The notes below the pieces were generated by a model, which ran no database searches, was not told where the DNA came from, and worked only from the letters and a program-made list of their open reading frames with translations. From assembly GCA_965230565.1 (NCBI GenBank), contig CBDDLH010000001.1, forward strand, positions 1 to 64,000: 64,000 nucleotides of DNA, given 5' to 3'. Position numbers and translations under genes: made by a program. Numbering within the stretch: position 1 is the stretch's first letter; every line of letters starts with the position of its first letter. Positions 51,998-60,200 of this stretch are shown piece by piece. Source of the DNA: BCD1 sp965230565. GTDB lineage: Bacteria > Bacteroidota > Bacteroidia > Chitinophagales > Saprospiraceae.

Positions 51998-52771
51998 TTA
52001 ATCGATTGATTTAACAGCCACAACACCCAGGCACTTCCAAACAACGGTATTGCCCCGGACATCCAATGGTTCCCGAATCAACATGTCTTCTTTAAAATCG
52101 AGTATGCTAAAACCAATTTCATCCAATAACTTCAGAAGTTTTTCAGAAGGATAAAAATCCTGCCACCACTCCTGCTTATTGAAATTTAACGGAGTGATAA
52201 AAATGAGTTTCCCTTTAGGTTTTAAAACCCGATACATTTCCTGCAGGCCTTTGATCGGGTTCTCCAGTCTGTCCAGCAAAAAGCTGTTTAACACCAGATC
52301 CTGGCTTTCATTTTCAAAGGGCAGATCAGTCGCTTTGGATAAACCAAAATATAAATTCGCGAGCTGATGTCCGTTTAATGTAAGCGGTTCCGGAAAACCT
52401 TTGCTTCTCAGGTCGATTTCGACAGATTTCCCTTCTACCCAAAACTCATTTGCCCGTTTCAGCATTTGGTAACTGTAATCAATGCCCCGGCATTTTGCTT
52501 CTGGAAAGCGTTTGGCCAGACTGCCGATCCATCGTCCTACCCCACAACCGATCTCCAGGACATGGTGGCTCTGGTGGTTTTGATGGTGCTCTTCTGCAAA
52601 ATCCAAAACAACCTGCATCGGATAACTCCCCCACATCTCATCTGCAAAATGAAGGGCAGTTTGCCGAACGACCATTTCGTCATACCGTTCGTAGATATCC
52701 TCTTTAAACTCCAGTTCGGTTTTATCGTAAAAGAAAGGGATGCTGTTTCTGTACCTTAGAGGTTTTTTCAT
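51998..52771 (-). CDS. Class I SAM-dependent methyltransferase
   Basis: 257 aa. Motif I HHVLEIGCGVGRWIGSLAKR (about 72-91), motif post-I AKCRGIDYSYQMLKRAN, motif II LVLNSFLLDRLENPIKGLQE and MYRVLKPKGKLIFITPLNF. Typical type 11 or 25 methyltransferase. Substrate unknown. The 94-aa protein follows it immediately. A repeat fragment lies 20 nt upstream of its start. Confidence 0.9.
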   Translation of the reverse strand: MKKPLRYRNSIPFFYDKTELEFKEDIYERYDEMVVRQTALHFADEMWGSYPMQVVLDFAEEHHQNHQSHHVLEIGCGVGRWIGSLAKRFPEAKCRGIDYSYQMLKRANEFWVEGKSVEIDLRSKGFPEPLTLNGHQLANLYFGLSKATDLPFENESQDLVLNSFLLDRLENPIKGLQEMYRVLKPKGKLIFITPLNFNKQEWWQDFYPSEKLLKLLDEIGFSILDFKEDMLIREPLDVRGNTVVWKCLGVVAVKSID

Positions 52772-52791
52772 GTAGTAAAGTTATCCTTTTT

Positions 52792-52850
52792 CATATAACA
52801 TACCTACGGCACTTAGAACACTCTGGCCGGTTGGTTGTTACCGATAAAAA
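52792..52850. repeat. Multi-hairpin element, short copy (copy G)
   Basis: Left end ataacatacctacggcactt, then tctggccggttggttgttac and cgataaaa, where ttaccga is the shared internal spacer. It abuts the stop codon region of 52855-53805. Confidence 0.6.
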
Positions 52851-52854
52851 ACAT

Positions 52855-53805
52855 TCAATCCAAACGATCTTCATTAAAATAAACTACTTCCTTAATTACC
52901 TTTCCATCTTTTATGTCCGACTTTATCTGTGCTACTTTCCTACCCTCTTTATTCCAATACACCCAATCACCAACCATAATACCTTTGAAAACCTTTTTCA
53001 ATGGTAATTTTGAGGCAATATCAGGATCAATTTCACTTACTTCGCTGTAGCGCAAAGTATCAAGATCCTCTAAAAACATCCCCTCTGCTTTTTTAACTCC
53101 ATTTGGATACCAAAAGGTCCATTGGCCTATTTCCAGATTGTTTAACATCTCTCCCTCTTGTTCAATTTGGCCATTTTCAAAATAATTGCGATAAAGCAAT
53201 TTATTACTGAAGGAATCCACCTGATGAAATTCCATTTTCAGCCCACTGGGGATATAATACTCTGCATACCTGCTCAGGCTTCCATCATCATTAAAAATAC
53301 TTTCATATTTGGACCTTCCGATCTCGTCCAGAAACTCTTCACGTTCAAGTCCTCCCGCTTCATTATAATAATGCCATTGACCGACTTTTTTCCCTTGAGA
53401 ATAATTACCCCTGGAAAATACCTGCCCGTCTTTGGAATAGTTTACCCATAAGCCGGACTTCATGCCTTGCCCATCATATTCTGCCTGGGTTTTAATATTG
53501 CCATTTTCGTAAAAAAACCGTGCCTTTTCAAAGGGCTTGCCTTCCCGGTAGTATATTTCCTGCCTGATGGCTCCGGATGGGAAATAGTATGTCCACAATT
53601 TCTCTTTCTTTTCATCAACAATCATCCCCTCCGATTCGATTTCTCCGGTTTCGAAGTAGTTGATTTCTTTTGAATGTGCTTTTTCGTACTGCCTTGTTTT
53701 TTTGGGAAGTCCGTTATCCCAATGCTCTATCACCTGCTCATTGTATTGGTGACAGGAAAACAGGAAGCTGGAAAAAATCAATATGTAAGGGAGGTAATTT
53801 CTCAT
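52855..53805 (-). CDS. Lipoprotein with MORN-type repeats (YwqK-like)
   Basis: 316 aa. The signal ends in a lipobox Cys (PYILIFSSFLFSCHQ). At least eight MORN_2-type units follow, each like YFETGEIESEG, YYFPSGAIRQEIYYREGK, FYENGNIKTQAEYDGQG, YSKDGQVFSRGNYSQGKKVG and YFENGQIEQEGEMLN. Proteins of this layout are often labelled YwqK-family antitoxins, but there is no toxin next to it. The repeats more likely form a surface for binding peptides or glycans. Next to another MORN protein (53981), separated by 175 nt. Confidence 0.85.
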   Translation of the reverse strand: MRNYLPYILIFSSFLFSCHQYNEQVIEHWDNGLPKKTRQYEKAHSKEINYFETGEIESEGMIVDEKKEKLWTYYFPSGAIRQEIYYREGKPFEKARFFYENGNIKTQAEYDGQGMKSGLWVNYSKDGQVFSRGNYSQGKKVGQWHYYNEAGGLEREEFLDEIGRSKYESIFNDDGSLSRYAEYYIPSGLKMEFHQVDSFSNKLLYRNYFENGQIEQEGEMLNNLEIGQWTFWYPNGVKKAEGMFLEDLDTLRYSEVSEIDPDIASKLPLKKVFKGIMVGDWVYWNKEGRKVAQIKSDIKDGKVIKEVVYFNEDRLD

Positions 53806-53980
53806 AATGGATTCTTTAAAGGGTTATTAAAACTGATTGGTATAATATCTAACGTAAAAATCGCATTCAGCATATGAATCAAGTTTCCGGATGCTTAAAT
53901 ACCCATTTATTTTAGTGTTCTGCCACCGAATAAAGTGAGTGGACAACCGCTGATCACCTTTTATTAGGAGGATATTGCTT

Positions 53981-55111
53981 TTAATTCCTGTCAGCTAACT
54001 CATGTTCCAGGAACCATTCATACAAATAGGCTTCTTTGTAAACAACCCAATCCATCCAGTGCCCCACTTCGGATGCTGCGGTGAATTTCAAGTTTTCATT
54101 TTTGCCTTTTAATTTATTGACCAGCCATTTGGTGGCTTCAAATTCCACGACCTTATCATTTTTTCCATGGAAGGCCCACACAGGCATATCGTATAATCGG
54201 TGTGTATTTTTAATAATATAATTCATATGTCGGGTAAATCCGCTCATTGGGGCAATAGCTGCGAATTTTTCGGGGTATTTCATTGCCAGGTACCAGGTTC
54301 CGGAGCCTCCGAGGCTTACACCGGTCAGGTAAACTTTATTGGTGTCTATCCTGTATTTGTTGGTCACTTCATCATAAAAACTCTCAAACCAATTGTCGGT
54401 TGACCACCTGTGATTCAGGGGACACTGGGGAGCCACGATCACAAAAGGGAATTCCCTGCCCCGCCAGATTTGATCGGGAATTCCGCTGGAATAAAGTTTG
54501 GTGGTATCTGTCCCCCGGCCCGACCCTCCGTGGAGGTAGATGATGAGCGGCCACTTTTTGTTTAAATCTTTGTCGTACTCCTTGGGCGTATAGGCGATGA
54601 AATGATAGGATGTATCCTTTTTGACTGTATTCTCACCTTTTTTGAAAATCATTTTTCGCTGTAAACTTCCATCCTCATTCCACCATATACATAACCCATG
54701 CTTTTGTCCTCGCCTGTAATGTTGAACAGATTCTTTTTTACCATCTGCATACCAATATTCGTGCAACCCATGACGTAAACCTTTCCTATAATGAGTCCTG
54801 CTCTCCAATTGTCCGTTTTCATACCATTTTATGAATTCCCCTTCTTTGGTGTTTGTCCGAAAATTGCACCATAAACTAGCCACCTTCACCTCCCGGTCAA
54901 AAGCGCTATAGGTTCCTTCCATTTGTATCTGTCCGGATGGATAATAATCTTTTACATGATACAGACCATTATTTAACGAGATCTCTCTTTTGTAGATGAT
55001 AGTATCCCTGTAGGACTTTGCGTATTTGAGAAAATATGTTTCAGCCTTCTGGGCTTGAATGGAAAGGCCGGAAGTCAGTATTGCAAAAAGTATTAATAAC
55101 CGATGTTTCAT
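53981..55111 (-). CDS. MORN-repeat protein fused to an alpha/beta-hydrolase esterase domain
   Basis: 376 aa. Signal peptide about 1-20 (LLILFAILTSGLSIQA). Residues 50-155 hold four MORN_2 units (YYPSGQIQMEGTY, WYENGQLESRTHYRKGLRHG, WYADGKKESVQHYRRGQKHG, WWNEDGSLQRKMIFKKGE). Residues 168-370 are an esterase of the PHB-depolymerase/feruloyl type: oxyanion WPLIIYLHGGSGRG, Ser266 in YLTGVSLGGSGTWYL, Asp319 in AFHGKNDKVV, His351 in SEVGHWMDW. The full triad is present, so the enzyme should be active on ester bonds outside the cytoplasm. The fusion of MORN repeats to this enzyme is unusual. Confidence 0.85.
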   Translation of the reverse strand: MKHRLLILFAILTSGLSIQAQKAETYFLKYAKSYRDTIIYKREISLNNGLYHVKDYYPSGQIQMEGTYSAFDREVKVASLWCNFRTNTKEGEFIKWYENGQLESRTHYRKGLRHGLHEYWYADGKKESVQHYRRGQKHGLCIWWNEDGSLQRKMIFKKGENTVKKDTSYHFIAYTPKEYDKDLNKKWPLIIYLHGGSGRGTDTTKLYSSGIPDQIWRGREFPFVIVAPQCPLNHRWSTDNWFESFYDEVTNKYRIDTNKVYLTGVSLGGSGTWYLAMKYPEKFAAIAPMSGFTRHMNYIIKNTHRLYDMPVWAFHGKNDKVVEFEATKWLVNKLKGKNENLKFTAASEVGHWMDWVVYKEAYLYEWFLEHELADRN

Positions 55112-55138
55112 AACTATGCGTAGGGACTTTAAGGTAAA

Positions 55139-56230
55139 CTAGCTGCTTGGGGGGCGAGATTGGATCTCTACGAGACCTTTATTATAAAACCTATCTCTCA
55201 ACCGGTAAGTCAGGTCATTGATCAACGATAAGTCCGGCTTATCAGGCAAGGAGGAGTTTTCAAAAGCGGCTTCCATGGCTGCCTGTTTTTCCCCGGCCAT
55301 TTTCAACAATTCGGTGTATTCAAATTTACCTTTCTTTATGCCCAGCAGGAAATCACGATTTGGTCTCTTCACATTCACTTTATTCTCTTTTCCGATTTCA
55401 ATCGCCATTTCCAAAAGTCTGAACACATGCATCATGTTCTTCGAATCGTAGTTTTTCCCATGACTCTTGGTGTTTTCATACCTTGCTTCATTTCTCTTTT
55501 CCACCCAATCCCAATATTCCCGATACTCTTTGCAATATGTTGAATATCCGTTTTTATTGAAGTATAAGAGTGCCTCCTGCTTTATACCTTTAGGAATGGA
55601 ACTGAGACAAACTTCATTTGAATCTGCACTTTTTATGATGCCGTTGAATCCGGCGTTTTCAACATAATACAACCCAAAAACATCCTTCATATGCGGAATA
55701 TTCACCAGCCCGCAATTTTCCTGCTGCCAGCCTTTGGTTTCCAGATATTTTAAAAGCGGCACAGCTCCTTGTTCATAGTTGACATAACAAAATGAAAGGA
55801 CGGACTTTCTTTCTTTAGCTACCGGATTAACAATTTTCTTCTTAAGCCCCTTTGCTTTTTTGATTTGCGACAAAGCGAAATTCCCGAAGGTTTTCCCGCA
55901 CAGTTTGGATAAAACCATTTCAGGTTTAATTTCTTCCAAAAAAGGGTGTTTATAAATGATTGCTGACTCCGGAGTATTCAACAACTCCAGGATATTTGGA
56001 TTATTTACAGAAAGTAGTTCCATAAATCGTCCAAACTCATAAAACACAATGTCATTGGTTTCATTACTAACCTGAGGTACATAGTTCCACCCATAATAGT
56101 CCTTTTTGGGTAAAAGGAATACACCTTTAATGTCCGTATCTGAAGTCGGGGTTTCCAACCCATAGGCTTTACTTCCGCTGATACATTCAAGAATTATCAA
56201 TCCTCTGTTTCGCAAATCTTCAATGGTCAT
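55139..56230 (-). CDS. COG3541-type (YcgL/RlaP-like) nucleotidyltransferase
   Basis: 363 aa, DNA-polymerase-beta-type nucleotidyltransferase. The active-site motif is ISGSKAYGLETPTSDTDIKG: Gly19-Ser20 and Asp31, Asp33 (the GS...DxD metal site). Further family parts: YVPQVSNETNDIVFYEFGRF, NNPNILELLNTPESAIIY. COG3541 members are predicted to transfer nucleotides to RNA or protein, and the RlaP group has been linked to RNA repair in the literature. Its start overlaps the stop of the partner gene by one base (TAATG). The last 13 residues (KGLVEIQSRPPSS) are encoded by a triloop hairpin repeat (55162-55177), so the C-terminus was altered by a repeat. Confidence 0.82.
   Translation of the reverse strand: MTIEDLRNRGLIILECISGSKAYGLETPTSDTDIKGVFLLPKKDYYGWNYVPQVSNETNDIVFYEFGRFMELLSVNNPNILELLNTPESAIIYKHPFLEEIKPEMVLSKLCGKTFGNFALSQIKKAKGLKKKIVNPVAKERKSVLSFCYVNYEQGAVPLLKYLETKGWQQENCGLVNIPHMKDVFGLYYVENAGFNGIIKSADSNEVCLSSIPKGIKQEALLYFNKNGYSTYCKEYREYWDWVEKRNEARYENTKSHGKNYDSKNMMHVFRLLEMAIEIGKENKVNVKRPNRDFLLGIKKGKFEYTELLKMAGEKQAAMEAAFENSSLPDKPDLSLINDLTYRLRDRFYNKGLVEIQSRPPSS
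55145..55180. repeat. Hairpin unit of the multi-hairpin element within a coding 3' end
   Basis: ggatctctacgagacc at 55162-55177 is the hairpin-2 form GG(T/A)TCTC-TAC-GAGACC with one mismatch, and ggggggc lies next to it. The unit falls inside the last codons of 55139-56230. Confidence 0.5.
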
Positions 56231-56994
56231 TAGCTGTTGAGTGTTTTTATGAAAAATTCATTTAATTCGGTCATTTGGGCCTTTGAACCAGGCAGACCTT
56301 TTGATTCATTATCTGCTCTTTCGATACAACTTTCCATGAATGCCATTAATTCCTGCTCTCCCTGATGAAAGTATGTTTCACTTTTTGTTGATTTGAGCTC
56401 AATTAATTCCCCAATCCTTCTCAACAGGTGCTCCGGCAGTTCCAAACCACTCAACATTTTTCCAAATTCAATGGGTGGAATGTCTTCCCTGTCAAGAATC
56501 CACAGACAAGCCACCGAAGACCGGAGGGCATAAAAGAACTTTTTGAGTTTGTATTGCTCAGAGTCAGATACTTCGCTAAAGATCTTTTTAGCCATACTTA
56601 AATAGTGATGAAGGGTGGCAATCCTCGAATACGTCTTTTGGGCAATTATTTTAATACCCTCCACAAAATCCTCATCTGATTTGTACACGATGGGTGATTG
56701 AATCCTTTCAAGCAAAGGAGGGTTTGATTTCCAAAGTAACCTCAAACTTTTCCTCAGATCCCAACCGCTGATATCAATTTCGTTGTTGTCCAGAAAAATA
56801 TCGATGGTATCTTTCCTTTCCACCAGGCTTAAATACCAGTCTTTTTCATGTTTGTAAATTATTCGCACATCGAAATCACTGTCCGGTGACGGGAAACCTC
56901 ATGCCCTCGAGCCTGTTTCGCAGGCGAGCAGGATCTCAATTCCTTTGTCCTTTTCCAGCCTGGATAAATATTGTCTGATCTTTTCTTCCATCAT
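56230..56994 (-). pseudogene. Nucleotidyltransferase paralogue with in-frame TGA in the catalytic motif
   Basis: The full frame is 254 codons from ATG 56994 (MMEEKIRQYLSRLEKDKGIE). It reads through ETGSRA-stop-GFPSPDSDFDVR, where codon 32 (56899-56901) is TGA. Relatives have Trp (TGG) at this place in the GS...DxD motif. All downstream parts are intact and match COG3541 (DLRKSLRLLWKSNPPLLERI, IKIIAQKTYSRIATLHHYLS). It is either a fresh nonsense mutation or a sequencing error. A reinitiation product from GTG 56868 would lack the GS motif and both Asp residues. Overlaps the next gene by 1 nt; the two are a coupled pair. Confidence 0.75.
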
Positions 56995-57084
56995 TGGAGA
57001 CAAGAATTTTTAAATTTTCTACTATTAACAAGGAGGTCATTCAGAAGATTCCATTAAATCGTCTTTTTCCCTTTAGAAGGAACA

Positions 57085-57208
57085 CATATGACGCACCTGT
57101 CTGCTGCGCTACGGCACTTGAGATACTCTGGCTGCCTGGGTGTTACCGATTTTGGGGGGGGCTCTACGGGACTTTAGGGTAAACCAGCGTGCTGTAGGTA
57201 CGCAATAT
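57085..57208. repeat. Multi-hairpin element, complete ends (copy H)
   Basis: Left end catatgacgcacctgtctgc, with an extra 12 nt within the end, and right end tgctgtaggtacgcaatatc. Interior: tgttaccgattttggggggg, then ctctacgggac. It fills most of the 272-nt spacer 56995-57266. Confidence 0.7.
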
Positions 57209-57266
57209 CATTCGCCTTTAGGAAGCCAAATCCAGCTCTATATATTGGTTGGCCTCCACAGGCACT

Positions 57267-60200
57267 TTAATGTACCACCACAGTCCGGGACAGGACGACG
57301 CCTTCTTCGACCAATAATGAAACCTGGTAAATGCCCGGTTCTAAAGTAAAGTCGAATTGTTTGACGGAATTACCCTGAACAGAGGATTTCTCTGTCCGGA
57401 TCAATTGTCCAAGACTGTTCGTAATGTTGATTTGCCAACGCTCCAGGCCCGGCGCATCCAGGGTGACATTAAAGTTCCCTTTAGCAGGGTTTGGACTTAC
57501 CTGGAATTGAAACTGATCCTGAACACCGTGAGTACTCGTTATTTGATCGACGGTTATGGTTTCTGCCTCTTCACAACCATTGGCATCTGTGATGGTCACT
57601 TTGTAATTACCTGCACTTAATCCACTCAGGGAGCTTCCTGTTTCGTTGGGATCAAAATCCCAGGCAAAACTGAAAGGTGGCTGCCCTCCTGAGGCCTGGA
57701 TCGAAATGGCCCCATTCATCATTTCTTCTAATTCCTCCGTTACTTCAATAGAAATAAAAATTTCATTGGGTGCTTCCAAAGTAACCATCAGGGAATCTTT
57801 ACAATTATTTTCATCCGTCACCGTCAGGCTGTAAGTACCAGGCGCCAGATCATCCTGATTGGGTGTAGTTACCGAATTGTTCCATTCATAAAAATAATCA
57901 GGCGTTCCTCCCTCTACGGTGATTTCGATAACTCCATCATCTTCACCGTAACACAAAACAGGCACCACAAAGGGTTCTTGGATAGCAACCGGCATTGGTT
58001 GGTTAATCGACAAAGTGGTATCCAGCTGTGTACCATTGATAAAATGAACCGTTAAATCATATTCTCCCTGAGCAAGGTCAGCTACCGTGTAACCGGAATC
58101 ACCGGTACTCCATTGGAGCGAGTCAATAAAAGGCCCCTCGTATTGTACATTGAAACTTCCATCACTGCTGCCAAAACAAGTTGCATCCTGAATATCCACA
58201 AACAGAGGATAATTGTTCACTAAAATATTCTCAACGGTATTGGTTTGGACCAGCGGATTAAAATCAAAGTAAATATTTGCCTGATTCCGGATATAGGTAA
58301 ATTCGGGAACTCCGTCTAAATGTTGAATTTGATACCGGATAAAACCATGACTTCCGGCTTCATTTGAAATGCTGTCAGGAAGCAAAATATTATCAAAAAC
58401 GAACAACAATCTGCCGGAAGGTTCATCTAAGGTCACCTCATAGGGATGACTGGCTCCAATCACCTGCAATGTTGAGTAATCGAGGTTCCGGTCTAAATAA
58501 TCCTCGATTACAACCATAGAGACTGTGTCTGCTCCCGTATTTTGAAAACGTACGGTATAATCAAGGGTGTCGCCAAACAGGGTGTAATTTTTATGACCCG
58601 GGAAAGCAGGCTCCACCATTTTGGTATTTGGTTCGTAAACACAGTCAACCTTAGGGCGATAGTCGCTTACATAGAGATCCGACTGAGTTCCATCCAAACT
58701 GGTGGTGGTTATTGCTCCTGAAAAAAGGAGTTCTTGTCCAAAGGATTCTTCTCCCGGCATTTGGAGGAATAGCTCTATCTGGCCGGAATGGGTCAGGGGC
58801 AGGTTAGCATGGCTCCAGTAGATGGTTTGCTCAACAATGGAGTCAGGCATTGGCACGGCACTGACGAAGGTGGTGAGCGGATCCAGGTCCAGAGCTATTA
58901 CCACATTACCGGCAACCGTACCTGTATTTTGATAGTCAATCCAGAAAGGCACTTCATAACCGCAGCGGGAAGGAGCCGACGTAATAGAAATCAATCCGTC
59001 AACATATTCAGATGTCGGTATAAGGCCATAACTAACCTGGGCAATGGAATTATCGCTTACTTCCACCTCAACGGTGGCCGGAGTCGTAAAATCATAATCC
59101 GAAGATACATTACAGGTGACTTCATAAGTTCCATTGTTTACTGCAAAACCAAAATTTCCGGAACCGGAAGGAAAACCCGACAAAGCATTGGGATCAACCA
59201 CAACAGATTGAGGGAAAATCACTAATTCTCCAGCATCAAAATGGCCATTTTCGTTAGCATCCAGATATGCGTTTCCCGTGATTACAGATTTATTTAGGAA
59301 ATTTTCAATGAAGTCTAAAGTCCGATTAAAAAAGCTGTGAATAATAACATCCACATCCCGGTCTCCATCAAAATCCTCCATAGCTATTTTAGAAGTTTTT
59401 ACAGGAAGAGGATAAAGTTCAATTGCATCCAGGAATACATCCTCGCCGCCGATGTTTTCGAAAAGGTAAATAAAGGCAGATTGATAGTTACTTGCTTTAC
59501 TCACGAGGAGATCCTTATCACCATCCAGGTCATAATCCTTCAGAAAAAGTTGACTTCCGGAAAAAGTAACATCGATTCCGGAAAAACTGATCGGATCGCT
59601 ATAAGCCCAAACGCTCCCGTTGTTTTTGCGTAAGGTCACCACATTGTTTTCATCAATATAGATAACTTCTTTCCATCCGTCTCCATCGACATCTTCATAC
59701 AAATAAGTTTCCACATCATCAACTCCCAAAAGGTACAAAAGATCCGTAAACGTACCGCCGAGGTTTTCCATCCAGTAAAAACCGCCAGGAGAATCGTCAT
59801 AGGTGAAGATATCCATATCGCCATCCAGATCGACATCTGTCATCTGTATAAAATCTATATAGCCATTTTCTATCATTTGGTTGTCAGAAAAATCACCCTG
59901 CCCATCCAAATTTTCAAACCAATGAATTCCGACCTGATCACCCCCGGGTTTGTTAAGAATAATATCCATATCTCCATCGCCGTCAAAATCCACGGCGAAG
60001 ACTTGATCCACACTTGAACTTTCTGAGTATATAATATTTCCCGGACCGTAGTTGGCCTCCCCATCTAATTTTTCATACCAAATTACATGGTCACTGTACC
60101 CCTGGCGCCCTCCTACAACTAAATCCAGATCTCCGTCGCCGTCAAAGTCTGCATAATCAATATCAGCCGCATCAATTTCATCGATAATGTGCGGATTGGT

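Noticed and set aside
51988..52062. Longer start for the 94-aa protein
   Set aside because: The extra 25 residues (MSGAIPLFGSAWVLWLLNQS...) overlap the methyltransferase end and match no conserved pattern; the ATG at 51987 lies just after the upstream stop.
52855..53805. YwqK-type toxin-antitoxin module
   Set aside because: No toxin gene is adjacent; the neighbours are an esterase fusion and a methyltransferase, and the label YwqK antitoxin comes from MORN repeats only.
56230..56994. UGA recoded as Trp (alternative genetic code) or selenocysteine
   Set aside because: TGA ends other intact genes (for example at 5292, 32575 and 33558), Trp is written TGG throughout, and no SECIS-like element was looked for or expected at a Trp site.
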